The notes: generated from the letters alone by a model not told the origin. A stretch of DNA of 64,000 nucleotides from Kitasatospora viridis (GCF_007829815.1 NZ_VIWT01000001.1:3433501-3497500), one strand, 5' to 3'; numbered from the stretch's first letter, positions 8,654 to 17,543 are shown. Numbers and translations: made by a program.

Positions 8654-9375
8654 CGGCCCCCAACTTCCTCATCGTTGACGACGGGGAGTGTAGCCCAGGA
8701 GCTGTGGTAGATGATCTATCTCCTGGGCGGTAACCGATCTATGTCCTGATTTGAGCTGCGGCGTCCGATCGAAGGTTGCACCAAGGGGCGGGGCGGGCTG
8801 CCCCGGAGTCGGTGTCAAGTACGCGCGGCCGACGGTCGGTACCCAAGTGGAGTGCACGGCTCCGATATCGCCGGATCGGATCGCCAGCATCCAACTCGCC
8901 ATGTTCTAGGGCCTGTTGGCCAAGTCGGCGCAAGCTCGACGGAAGGCCTCGCAGGGCCGGGATCGGCTGCGCGAACGCCGCCGCCGGGTGGCGCGCCGAT
9001 GTCGATCACAAAAAAACCCCCATCTGTCCTTAAAGCGTTTATGCCTTTGTGGATCGCGTACCGCACCAATCCAGACAAAGATCGACCACCGTCCCTATCC
9101 GCCCCCGCGGTGACTCCGCCGTCCCGGCCCGCTGTGCGAGTGCGTCGAACCCGTAATGTGAGTCGGCCTCAAACAGTCGATGGGCAAGGGCAGTACGGGC
9201 GATGGCGATCTTGTACCGGCAGAGTCGGTGTGGTTATAGTCGCCAGCGTGGTGGATCACCATGCGTGTCGATCGGGAAAGTTGCCGGGGTTCATGAGACT
9301 GGGCGGTTCGATGACTTCTTCGTGTTGGGCGATATTCACTGGCCATGAAAACGGACGACACCGGGATGTGATGAA
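8654..9375. other. Long divergent intergenic region of the NRPS/PKS cluster
   Basis: 722 bp between the two divergent operons, with lower GC and an A tract near 9010. Short frames occur on both strands, but none has codon bias, a ribosome site or a recognisable product, so I call no gene. It holds the operator-like repeats at 8693-8749 and a weaker 6-bp inverted repeat (TCCGAT/ATCGGA) near 8872. It probably contains both promoters and a long 5' leader for one operon, or debris of a lost gene. Confidence 0.6.
8693..8749. promoter_or_regulatory. Nested palindrome plus direct repeat, probable operator
   Basis: GCCCAGGAG at 8693-8701 and CTCCTGGGC at 8720-8728 form a perfect 9-bp inverted repeat. 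Inside it TAGAT-g-ATCTA makes a second palindrome. The element GATCTATCTCCTGG (8713-8726) recurs as GATCTATGTCCTGA (8736-8749), a start-to-start distance of 23 bp, about two helical turns. It lies 40-100 bp upstream of the thioesterase start, where an operator for the TE-SDR-NRPS operon would be. No regulator gene lies in this cluster. Confidence 0.55.
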
Positions 9376-11937
9376 GTGAGCACCAGTCAGCCCCCCGTCA
9401 CCCAAACCGAGCGAATTCTCGCCGAGATCTGGTGCGACATCCTCGAACTCGACGAAGTCGGAGTGACCGACAACTTCTTCGAAGTCGGCGGCTACTCGAT
9501 GCTCATGCAAATGGTGCGGGAGCAGATCGCGCAGCGCACCGGTATCCGGCCGACCCTTCCGCAGCTGTTCATCTACTCCACGATCCGGACGTGTGCCGCA
9601 TTCCTCGACGGATCGGCACAGGTGCAGGAGCCGGTGGCGGTCGTCGAGGAAAAGGCCGCGGTCCCGGACTCCGCCGGCCCGGGGGCCGAGTGGCGCGACA
9701 CGGACATCGCCGTCATCGGACTGGCCTGCCGTTTCGCGGACGCGACGGATCCCGACCAGTTCTGGGACAACCTCGTGGCCGGTGTGGACAGCATCAGCCG
9801 CTTCCCCAAGAAGAGCTTCCTCACCCCCGGCGGCAGCACGAAGGAGTACGTCCCCGCGGGCGGCCTGCTGGAGACGCCGGAGTGGTTCGACGCGAGCTAC
9901 TTCGGCTACACCCCGCGCGAGGCCCTGCTCATCGACCCCCAGCACCGGATCCTGCTGGAGTGCTCGCTGGAGGCGATCGAGAGCGCCGGCTACGACCCGG
10001 ACCGTTTCCCCGGCCTGATCGGCATCTACGCCGGGTCCAGCCTGTCCACCTACACGGAGACGATGCGGGCCAGGCAGCTGGAAGACGCCACGATCACCAA
10101 CTGGGACATCCTGACCGGCACCACCAGCGACTACCTGGCCAGCCGGGTCGCCTACAAGCTGGGCCTGCGCGGACCGACGGCCAACGTGCAGGCGGCCTGC
10201 GCGACTTCGCTGTACGCCGTGCACTTCGCCGCGCGGGCACTGCTGTCCGGGGAGTGCGACCTGGCGCTGGCCGGCGGTACCTCGGTACGGCTGCCCGCCG
10301 CGCTGGACAACTACCGGGTCGGCGGGATCACCTCACCCAGCGGCACGTGCAGCCCGTTCGACGCGGCGGCCGACGGGGTGATCGGTGGCCAGGGCTGCGG
10401 CATGACCGTGCTCAAGCGGCTGTCCGACGCCATCGCCGACGGCGACCACATCCACGCCGTGCTGCGTGGTTCCGCGGTCAACAACGACGGCAGGGACCGT
10501 GCGGGGTTCACCGCGCCGGGCGTGCGCGGGCAGGTCGAGGTGATCAGGTCGGCCCAGCGCGCCGCGGGCGTGACGCCTTCGTCCATCACCTACGTCGAGG
10601 CGCACGGCACCGGCACCCGGGTGGGGGACCCGATCGAGGTCGCCGGGCTGAACCACGCGTTCGCCGACGGGGAGCCGCGTGAGCAGCCGTGCCTGCTCGG
10701 CTCGGTCAAGGGCAACATCGGGCACACCGATGCCGCCGCCGGCATCGCCGGGTTCATCAAGACGGTGCTCGCCGTGGAGCGCGGGGTCATCCCCCCGAGC
10801 CTGAACTACCGCACCCCGAACCCGGACATCGACTTCGCGGCGGGCCCGTTCGCCGTGGTGACCGAACCCACGCCGTGGGCGCCCACCGGGCTGCCGCGCC
10901 GCGCGGGTGTCACCGCGCGCGGCCTCGGCGGCGGCAACGCGCACGCCGTGCTGGAGCAGCCGCCGGCCCGGCTGTCCAGGGCGGACGGCGCGCAGGACCA
11001 GGTGCTGGTGCTGTCCGCTCACACCCCGGCCGCCCTCGACGAGTTGACGGCCCGCGTCGCCGGCCGGCTGACCGATCAGCCCGAGCTCGAACTGCGGGAC
11101 GTGGCCTGGACGTTGCAGGTCGGCAGGCGGCTGCACGGCCACCGCCGCTACGCGGTGGTGCGCGATCGGCAGGACGCACTGCGGGTGCTCGGCGGCCAGG
11201 CCCCCGAGCGGCTGATCACCGGCGACCGCGCCAGGGACGGGCGAGCCGTGGCCCTGCTGGTGTCGGAGACCGCCTCCTGGCAGTCGGTCCAGCGGTGGAA
11301 GGCGTTCGGCCTGACGCCGGATCTGACCCTGACCCCGGACAGCAGCGACGCCGAGCTCCAGGCCGCCCTGGACACCCCGGGCCGGCTGTTCCTGGAGATC
11401 GGCGACTCGCCGCTGTTGGCACGCCTGCGGGAGCAGCCGCAGTGGACGCCGGACCACATCGCCGTCACGGCCACCGACCCGCTGGCAGTGCTGGGTGAGC
11501 TGTGGCTCGCCGGGCTGCCGATCGACTGGGCCGGGGCCCACGCGGAGCAGCCCCGACGGGTGCCCCTGCCCGGCTACCCGTTCCAGCGGCAGCGCTACCT
11601 GCTGGAGGCCGGGCCCACCGGCCAGCCGTCGGCGCCCACCGCGTCCGCCGCGGACGGTGGGGAGACCGCGGACGCCGCGGACGCCGAGGTGGACGTGGAG
11701 CGGGCGGTGGCCGCGCTGTTCGGCCAGATGCTCGGCCTGCCGAACGTCGACCTGGACGAGAGCTTCTTCGACCTCGGCGGGGATTCGCTGGTCGCGAACG
11801 AACTGCTGGGCCAGCTTGAGCAGTTGCTGCCGGTGGAGCTGGAGATCCGGGAGATGTACCTCGCGCCGTCGGTGCGCGAGCTCACCGCACTGATCGAGGA
11901 GCAGATGCGCGACGGCTCGGCGGTGTCCCGTGGCTGA
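9376..11937 (+). CDS. AT-less PKS module: carrier - KS - AT remnant - ACP
   Basis: 853 residues from a GTG with only a weak ribosome site. Domains: N-terminal carrier (1-80, FFEVGGYS, Ser41); ketosynthase (~108-530) with Cys275 in AACATSLYA, His410 in EAHGTGT and His450 in KGNIGHTDA; the KS-AT linker (~540-620); a short stretch (~620-720) where an acyltransferase should be but with no GHSxG; the post-AT motif RRVPLPGYPFQRQRY (~727-741); and a C-terminal ACP (FFDLGGDSL, Ser804). KS, linker and ACP are canonical, so the AT seems to have been deleted and extender loading must occur in trans. First gene of the plus operon, overlapping the next by 8 bp. The leading carrier may hold the unit the KS extends. 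Confidence 0.9.
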   Translation: MSTSQPPVTQTERILAEIWCDILELDEVGVTDNFFEVGGYSMLMQMVREQIAQRTGIRPTLPQLFIYSTIRTCAAFLDGSAQVQEPVAVVEEKAAVPDSAGPGAEWRDTDIAVIGLACRFADATDPDQFWDNLVAGVDSISRFPKKSFLTPGGSTKEYVPAGGLLETPEWFDASYFGYTPREALLIDPQHRILLECSLEAIESAGYDPDRFPGLIGIYAGSSLSTYTETMRARQLEDATITNWDILTGTTSDYLASRVAYKLGLRGPTANVQAACATSLYAVHFAARALLSGECDLALAGGTSVRLPAALDNYRVGGITSPSGTCSPFDAAADGVIGGQGCGMTVLKRLSDAIADGDHIHAVLRGSAVNNDGRDRAGFTAPGVRGQVEVIRSAQRAAGVTPSSITYVEAHGTGTRVGDPIEVAGLNHAFADGEPREQPCLLGSVKGNIGHTDAAAGIAGFIKTVLAVERGVIPPSLNYRTPNPDIDFAAGPFAVVTEPTPWAPTGLPRRAGVTARGLGGGNAHAVLEQPPARLSRADGAQDQVLVLSAHTPAALDELTARVAGRLTDQPELELRDVAWTLQVGRRLHGHRRYAVVRDRQDALRVLGGQAPERLITGDRARDGRAVALLVSETASWQSVQRWKAFGLTPDLTLTPDSSDAELQAALDTPGRLFLEIGDSPLLARLREQPQWTPDHIAVTATDPLAVLGELWLAGLPIDWAGAHAEQPRRVPLPGYPFQRQRYLLEAGPTGQPSAPTASAADGGETADAADAEVDVERAVAALFGQMLGLPNVDLDESFFDLGGDSLVANELLGQLEQLLPVELEIREMYLAPSVRELTALIEEQMRDGSAVSRG

Positions 11938-12712
11938 CATACGGGTGATCGCGCGCCCGGCACCGCACGCCTCCGTCGCCACCCTGTACTGCTTCCCGCA
12001 CGCGGGTGGGGCGGGCGGGGAGTACGCGCGGTGGGCGGCGCACACGCTCGGCCTGCGGCTGGTGGCCATCCAACCACCGGGCAGGGCCCACGATCTCAAG
12101 CAGTCGGCGTTGACCTCGATGCCGGAACTGGTGGGCGAGATCCTCGCGCAGGTGGAGTTCACCCCGCCGTTCGCCCTGTTCGGGCACAGCCTGGGCGCGC
12201 TCGTCGCGTTCGAGGTGGCCAGGGCCCTGCAGCCGAAGCCCCTGCGGCTGTTCGTCTCGTCGTGTCCGTCCCCGGCGCTGCTGGCACCGTCCCAGTCGAT
12301 GCACCTGCTCGACGACACCGAGCTGCACGCCGAGATCGAACGGCTCTGGGGCCCGCTGCCCGCGGCGGCCACGTCCGACAAGGACCTGCTCGCCGCCGCA
12401 CTGGCCTGCTACCGCGCCGATCTGCAGGTGCTGGAGACCTACGAGTACGTTCCGGGCCCGCGGCTGCACAGTCCCATCACCGCGATCGTCGGCGATGCGG
12501 AACCGAACGGCGAGGCGTGGACGGCCGGTTGGCGCGACCAGACGGACGGGGCCTTCGAGTCGGCCGTGCGGCCGGGAGGCCACTTCCACACCCGGCAGGA
12601 CCCCGAAGGCCTGGTCGGGCTGTTCACCGACACGGTCCGGTCCGATCTGATCCGGGCCGTCCGATCCGAGCCGTCGGACCTGACCCGGGCCGAGCGGGTC
12701 ATGAACCGATGA
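11930..12712 (+). CDS. Type II thioesterase (second copy)
   Basis: 260 residues; the GTG start lies inside the end of the PKS gene (8-bp overlap), which implies translational coupling to the AT-less module. GrsT-like: LYCFPHAGGAGGEYARW, GHSLG and the terminal catalytic His in RPGGHFHT. Likely edits or releases the PKS-bound intermediate. Clearly different in sequence from the thioesterase at 7946-8653, so the two may have different jobs (proofreading against release). A hairpin follows. Confidence 0.88.
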   Translation: MADIRVIARPAPHASVATLYCFPHAGGAGGEYARWAAHTLGLRLVAIQPPGRAHDLKQSALTSMPELVGEILAQVEFTPPFALFGHSLGALVAFEVARALQPKPLRLFVSSCPSPALLAPSQSMHLLDDTELHAEIERLWGPLPAAATSDKDLLAAALACYRADLQVLETYEYVPGPRLHSPITAIVGDAEPNGEAWTAGWRDQTDGAFESAVRPGGHFHTRQDPEGLVGLFTDTVRSDLIRAVRSEPSDLTRAERVMNR

Positions 12713-12750
12713 CAGGCTCAGTAGCGGCCGCGCGCCGCTGAAACCGCGAT

Positions 12751-12784
12751 CCAGCTCGGGCAGGCGACGACCTGCCCGAGCTGG
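12751..12784. terminator. Hairpin between thioesterase and condensation gene
   Basis: A perfect 14-bp stem (12751-12764 with 12771-12784) and a 6-nt loop, 39 bp after the thioesterase stop. No T run follows. It suggests that the condensation gene at 12877 is partly uncoupled from the PKS operon. Confidence 0.6.
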
Positions 12785-12876
12785 AGCGCTTCCGGTATTC
12801 CGGCAGGGACGTCGGCGGCCCACCTCCGGGGCGGACAACGGCCCGACGCAGGAACAGAACACCGTGGAGGCCAGCT

Positions 12877-14106
12877 GTGCACCGCAGCATCACCAGGACC
12901 TACCTCAAGCACTACGCGAACGTCCACGACGGAGCCGCCGAGCTGATGCCGCTGACCGGCGCGCAGCGCAGGTTCCAGCACGCCAGGTCCACCGACCCGC
13001 ACGACCGGGCCCAGATCCTGCCGGTCTTCCTGGAATTCCCGCCCGGTCTGCTGTCGGCCCAACGACTGGAGCAGGCGGCGCGATCGGTCCTGCTGCGGCA
13101 TCCGGCCCTGCGCGGGGCCGCCGACACCGCCGGCGGGGTGCCGGTCCTACGGATCCACCCGCTTCCCGAGGGCCCGGTCGTGCGGGAGATCACGGCTCCG
13201 GACACCGACCTCGCCCTGTCGGCCGCCTTGGACCACCGGCCCACCGGGTCGGGTGCGTTCCGGGTGCTCCTGGCCAGGGACGAGCGGCGGGACCTGCTGG
13301 CCATCGGCTTCGACCACCTGGTCTGCGACGGCGAGTCCACCGGCCTGGTGCTGGACGAGCTGGTGTCCGAGTACCACGGCCCGGCGGGCGAGCCGGACTC
13401 CGCGGCGGCCGCCGCCACACTGCACCGCTACCGCGAAGCGGTGGAGCAGCAGTTGGAGAAGGAGCACGCGGCCAGCGGACCGGAGGCGCTGGACCACTGG
13501 ACGTCGCGGGTGCGCGACGCGGGGCCCGGCCTGTGGGGCACGGACGCGCCGGAACCCGGCACCAGCGCCTCGATCTGGCAGCGCGTCACATTGTCGGGGC
13601 CGGCCGCGCTCCGGCCGTTCCCGGCGGTGCTGGACGGCTGCCACCAGGCGCTCTCCCGGCTGGCGGGAACCGCACCGGTCGCCTACACCTGGGGAAGCCA
13701 GGACGGGGCGGGCGTGGTCGGGTGCTTCATCAACACCGTGCTGGCCAACCCGCAGGACGAGGGCGTCAGCGAGAGCTGGTTGGACGACCTGGAATTCCTG
13801 GACACCCCGTTCGACGAGGTGGTCCGGGCGGCCCGGGCGTGCCAGGCGCCGTGGACCGGCCACCTCGACCTCGTGCTGACCCTCATCGACCGCACGCGCC
13901 GACCGGCACCGGTGCTGGAGGGTGAGCCCGGCCGGTTCCGCTATCCGTCGGGCCACCGGGCCCACCAGCCGGTGGTCGTCTCGGCCCTGCACGACGGAGG
14001 GGAGTTGTCGCTGCGCGTCGACCACGATCCCGCGCTCGTGTCCGGTGCCACTGCGACCGCGATCGCCGACGTGCTGTGTGGTTCCCTGGCGGGAACCACA
14101 CAGTAG
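12877..14106 (+). CDS. Free-standing condensation-domain protein, atypical active site
   Basis: 409 residues starting at a GTG preceded by GGAGG. The fold is that of a condensation/acyltransferase domain (the N-terminal MPLTGAQRRF replaces the usual LTxxQ...). The active-site motif is DHLVCDG (146-152): the second His and the Asp are kept and the first His is Asp. The second His is the catalytic one in this superfamily, so it may be active. A Cys sits inside the motif. It has no adenylation or carrier domain, so it must act on separate carriers. It could instead form an ester or use a free acceptor. Confidence 0.8.
   Translation: MHRSITRTYLKHYANVHDGAAELMPLTGAQRRFQHARSTDPHDRAQILPVFLEFPPGLLSAQRLEQAARSVLLRHPALRGAADTAGGVPVLRIHPLPEGPVVREITAPDTDLALSAALDHRPTGSGAFRVLLARDERRDLLAIGFDHLVCDGESTGLVLDELVSEYHGPAGEPDSAAAAATLHRYREAVEQQLEKEHAASGPEALDHWTSRVRDAGPGLWGTDAPEPGTSASIWQRVTLSGPAALRPFPAVLDGCHQALSRLAGTAPVAYTWGSQDGAGVVGCFINTVLANPQDEGVSESWLDDLEFLDTPFDEVVRAARACQAPWTGHLDLVLTLIDRTRRPAPVLEGEPGRFRYPSGHRAHQPVVVSALHDGGELSLRVDHDPALVSGATATAIADVLCGSLAGTTQ
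14074..14103. terminator. Hairpin embedded in the end of a coding region
   Basis: A perfect 13-bp stem (14074-14086 with 14091-14103) and a 4-nt loop, made by the last codons of the condensation gene that ends at 14106. It faces the convergent condensation gene ending at 14119. Only 12 bp separate the two stops, so the coding end doubles as the terminator. Confidence 0.6.
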
Positions 14107-14118
14107 TCGGACGGATCG

Positions 14119-15438
14119 TCAACTCTGCTGCGCAGGCTCACCGCTGGGCATGACCGGCTCGTTCAGGGCCTGCGGGAAGCGGGCCAGCAGGTCGGCGAAC
14201 TCGGCGGCCAGTTCCTGGGCGTGTTCGGCGCTGAGCTGGTCGCCGCGGTGGGCCACCAGTGCGATCAGTTGGCCGTCGCGCTGCGCCATGGTCACCGTCA
14301 GGCCGAACTTGGCGTAGTTGCTGCGCAGCGAGTCGTCCAGCACCGGCGTCAGCCGCGTGCCGTCCAGTGCGCCGGCGTGGTCGTCCAGCAGGTTCATGTT
14401 CAAGGTGACGTTGGCGTAGGGGGTGCGTCCGAACCGCCGGGCCGGCTTGAGCCGGGTGACCACGTCGTCGAACTCGACGCTCTGGTGCTCCAGTGCGTCC
14501 AGGGCCTGGTCGCGCATCTGCCGCAGGGTGTCCAGCAGTGTGCTGCCGGCGGTCACTCGGGAGCGCAGCACCACGGTGTTCAGGCACGGTCCGAGCAGGT
14601 CGGCGAACCGGGGCTCGTCCCGGTTCGCCGTCGGGGACCCGAAGGTGACGTCGTCCAGGCCGGTCCACCGGTGCAGGGTCACCGCCAGGGCGGTGGCGGC
14701 CACCATGAACCAACTGACGCGCTGCTGGGCCTGGAACGTCTGCAGCGAGTCCAGCAGTCCGGCGGGCAGCGGGATCTGGAACGCCCCGTTCGGCTCCGGT
14801 CGCTCCGGTGCGGGCAGCGGGGTGTCCGGGGACGCTCCCCGCAGTGTGGAGGCCCAGTACAGCAGGTCGTCGTTCCAGGCCTCGGTGTCGCGCTGCTGTT
14901 GCTGGTGGGCGGCGAACTCCCGGTACTGGACGACCGGTCGCGGCCTGTCCGGGGTCGTGTAGTGGCGGTCGAGTTCCGCGAGCAGGACGGGGACCGACTC
15001 CCCGTCGATGACCATGTGGTGCAGGCACAGCAGCAGCACCTGCCGGTCGTCGCCGAGCTCGCCGAGGGCGGCGCGCAGCAGTTGGCCGGATTCGAGGTCG
15101 AACGGCTCGCGCACGGTGGCGTCCAGCCAGTCCGTCATGCCGCTGGGGTCGTCGCGCAGGTCGAGGAGTTCCAGCTCCGGCAGCCACGGTTCGCGCAGCC
15201 GCACGGACAGGCCGTCGTCGTCCTCGATGAAGCAGGTGCGGAGTACCTCGTGCGTGGCGACCAGCCGGCCCAGCGCCGCGCGCAGCCGGTCGGGGTCCAG
15301 CCGACCCGCCACCCGCCAGGCGAGCGGCACGTGGTTGCGCACCCCGGGATCGATCAACTCGGCGAGCCAGATCCGCCGTTGGAAAGCAGTCAGCGCGAGG
15401 GGGACATCGGTGGAGACGGCATCGGGCAGCGGTGACAT
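14119..15438 (-). CDS. Free-standing condensation-domain protein, canonical HHxxxDG
   Basis: 439 residues, the length of one complete condensation domain. HHMVIDG at 140-146 is intact; the N-terminal LTAFQRRIWLAELIDP and the C-terminal GPCLNTVVLR and RTPYANVTLNMN regions match condensation motifs. Together with 12877-14106 it gives two peptide-bond-forming proteins for a set of three separate adenylation proteins. Divergent from the A-PCP gene. Start ATG at 15438 with a GAGGAG-type site upstream. Confidence 0.9.
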   Translation of the reverse strand: MSPLPDAVSTDVPLALTAFQRRIWLAELIDPGVRNHVPLAWRVAGRLDPDRLRAALGRLVATHEVLRTCFIEDDDGLSVRLREPWLPELELLDLRDDPSGMTDWLDATVREPFDLESGQLLRAALGELGDDRQVLLLCLHHMVIDGESVPVLLAELDRHYTTPDRPRPVVQYREFAAHQQQQRDTEAWNDDLLYWASTLRGASPDTPLPAPERPEPNGAFQIPLPAGLLDSLQTFQAQQRVSWFMVAATALAVTLHRWTGLDDVTFGSPTANRDEPRFADLLGPCLNTVVLRSRVTAGSTLLDTLRQMRDQALDALEHQSVEFDDVVTRLKPARRFGRTPYANVTLNMNLLDDHAGALDGTRLTPVLDDSLRSNYAKFGLTVTMAQRDGQLIALVAHRGDQLSAEHAQELAAEFADLLARFPQALNEPVMPSGEPAQQS

Positions 15439-15758
15439 GGGCGTGGCTTCTCCTCATCTCGCGGCGTGGGAGACCTGCGCGGATGCGCTGTTCGCAGGCC
15501 GGTCTGCAAGTGCCCGCGGCCCCGTACCGGGGCTCTTGGTGGCGGTGCGGCCCTGCGTCATCAGAGGATTCCCCCGATTTTGGGATCATGCTACAGCCCT
15601 GTTTCAAGGCGGGACAGCGTGGTTTGTGACACGCAGATGGCCAGTAACCGTCCTGACAGCGGTTCCTGACGTTCGATGATTGACGAGACTTGTCATGCTG
15701 TGGTCGGATCGAACGTCTTTGATGATCCACTTGAGTGATCCACCCGCGGGGGATGAGG
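15439..15758. other. Divergent promoter region between condensation and A-PCP genes
   Basis: 320 bp without a gene. It contains the inverted repeat at 15668-15717 and a TTGACG box at 15680-15685 that could be a -35 element for the plus-strand gene. Nothing else recognisable. Confidence 0.6.
15668..15717. promoter_or_regulatory. 10-bp inverted repeat flanking a promoter-like spacer
   Basis: GACGTTCGAT (15668-15677) and ATCGAACGTC (15708-15717) are exact inverted copies with a 30-nt spacer (centre-to-centre 40 bp). The spacer holds the TTGACG box. Two sites on either side of a promoter would suit looping or cooperative repression. Confidence 0.5.
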
Positions 15759-17543
15759 ATGTCGGACGAGGGTTTGTTGCAGGCCCGGATTCTCGGTGGG
15801 GCACAGGCGGCCGCGGCCTGGCTCGACAGTTCCGGACAGGCGCTGACGTACCGGGAGTTGGCCGAGCGGTCGGGACGGCTGGCGAGGCGACTGACCGAAG
15901 CGGGAGCGGGTCCCGGTGAGCGGGTCGGGCTGTTCCTGGAGCGCGGGGCCGACATGGCGATCGCCATGCTGGGCGTGCTGCGGGCCGGTGCGGCGTTCGT
16001 GCCGCTGAGCCTGGCGGAACCCGCGCCCCGGCTGGCCCGGATCCTGGCGGACTGCGCGCCGGCCGTGGTGCTGGTGCACGAGGCCACGGCGGCCCGGTTC
16101 GGGGCCGACGGCGTCCGCACGCTCGGCGTGGACATCGACGTCGACGCGGACCCGGACGCGGAGCACGGGCCGGCCGTCGTCGGCGCCCCGGAGGATCCCG
16201 CGTACGTCATCTACACCTCCGGATCGTCCGGCGCGCCCAAGGGCGTGGTCGTCGAGCACCGCAACCTGACGCCGCATCTGGACTGGCTCGCCGAGCGGCT
16301 GCCGCTCGGGCCGGGCGACCGGCTGTTGCAGGTGGCGCCTTACACCTTCGACGCCTCGCTGACCGACTTCTTCTGGCCGCTGCGTGCGGGCGCCACGGTG
16401 GTCTCGGTCGCCGAGGGCGACCACCTGGACCCGCTCGCCATCGCCACCGCGCTGGTCGAGCAGGAGATCACCGCGGTCCGGCTCCCCCCGGCGATCCTGC
16501 CGTTGCTGCTCGACGAGCCGCGCCTGCGCGAGGCCACCGGCCTGCGGTACCTGATCAGCGGCGGCGACCGGCTGCCGACGTCATCGGCCCGCCGGATCGC
16601 CGAACTGCTTCCCGGAGTACGGGTGTTCAACCGGTACGGACCGACCGAGGCCGCCGTGGCGGTCACCTACCACGAGTTCGACGCGGGCACGGACACCGGG
16701 CCGGACGTGCCGATCGGCCTCGGCGTCACCGGGGCCGAGCTGCACGTCTCGCCGGACGGGGAGTTGCTGATCGGCGGCGCCTGCGTGGCGCGCGGCTACC
16801 TGGGCGATGCCGCACTGACGGCGGAGCGTTTCGTCCAACTGCCGGACCTGGGACGGGTGTTCCGCTCCGGGGACCGTGTCCGGACCACCGCCGCGGGGGC
16901 GTTCGAGTTCCTGGGCCGGGGTGACGAGCAGGTCCAGATCAACGGGCACCGGGTGGAGATCGGCGAGGTGCAGGCGGCCCTGCGCACGCACCCGGACGTG
17001 GTGGACTGCGTGGTCCTGCCGCAGGAGCAGGCGCTGGCCGCGTTCGTGGTGGCCGCGGCGGGTCGGCGGTCGGTCGATGAGCTCCGCGACCATCTGCGGG
17101 GCAGGCTGCCGGGCCACATGGTGCCCAACGTGATCACGGTCGTGGACCGGTTGCCGATGACCGAGCGGGGCAAGGTGGATCTCGCGGCCCTGCGCGCCCT
17201 GCACGCAGCGGCGCCCGCCGCGGACCCGGCGCCCGCCGCGGAGCCGGCCCCCGCCGCGGAGCCGGTGCCCGCCGAGGACCCGGTGCGGGAGGTGGTCGCA
17301 CGGGTGTGGTCCCAGCTCCTCGGCGGTATCGAACTGCGGGAGGACGACGACTTCTTCGAGCGCGGCGGGCACTCGCTGCTCGCGGTGCAGGCGGCCGGCC
17401 GGATCCGCACCGAGCTGGGCCACCGCGTACCGCCGCGGATCATGTTCGAGAAGACGACCCTGGGCGAGTTCACCAAGGCGGTCTCGGAGATCGTCGCCCG
17501 CGCCGCTGTGGGTGCCGCCAGCGCCCATGGCGATGCGAAGTGA
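15759..17543 (+). CDS. NRPS: adenylation domain (unassigned code) and PCP
   Basis: 594 residues from the ATG at 15759, which has GGGGGA 5-6 nt upstream; starts at 15735 and 15753 are possible. Adenylation domain ~1-475 with TSGSSGAPKG (153-162), YRSGD-like FRSGD and RGK (K472). Pocket residues: D198 A199 T202 R241 I266 G268 R292 V300 A301 K472, code DATRIGRVAK. I cannot assign this; two Arg in the pocket suggest an acidic or otherwise anionic substrate. A repetitive Pro/Ala/Glu linker (~481-507) leads to the PCP with GGHSL (Ser539). Followed 61 bp later by the exporter gene. Confidence 0.9.
   Translation: MSDEGLLQARILGGAQAAAAWLDSSGQALTYRELAERSGRLARRLTEAGAGPGERVGLFLERGADMAIAMLGVLRAGAAFVPLSLAEPAPRLARILADCAPAVVLVHEATAARFGADGVRTLGVDIDVDADPDAEHGPAVVGAPEDPAYVIYTSGSSGAPKGVVVEHRNLTPHLDWLAERLPLGPGDRLLQVAPYTFDASLTDFFWPLRAGATVVSVAEGDHLDPLAIATALVEQEITAVRLPPAILPLLLDEPRLREATGLRYLISGGDRLPTSSARRIAELLPGVRVFNRYGPTEAAVAVTYHEFDAGTDTGPDVPIGLGVTGAELHVSPDGELLIGGACVARGYLGDAALTAERFVQLPDLGRVFRSGDRVRTTAAGAFEFLGRGDEQVQINGHRVEIGEVQAALRTHPDVVDCVVLPQEQALAAFVVAAAGRRSVDELRDHLRGRLPGHMVPNVITVVDRLPMTERGKVDLAALRALHAAAPAADPAPAAEPAPAAEPVPAEDPVREVVARVWSQLLGGIELREDDDFFERGGHSLLAVQAAGRIRTELGHRVPPRIMFEKTTLGEFTKAVSEIVARAAVGAASAHGDAK

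Noticed and set aside
8669..9361. Several short frames in the divergent intergenic region
   Set aside because: No ribosome site, codon bias or family resemblance; some overlap the operator-like repeats.
11148..11474. Small minus-strand frame inside the AT-remnant part of the PKS
   Set aside because: It is antisense to the linker and carries no motif; it does not explain the missing AT.
10333..12381. Long open frame on the minus strand opposite the PKS gene
   Set aside because: It is antisense to a strongly supported KS/ACP gene and has the composition of a GC-skew shadow with no recognisable motif.
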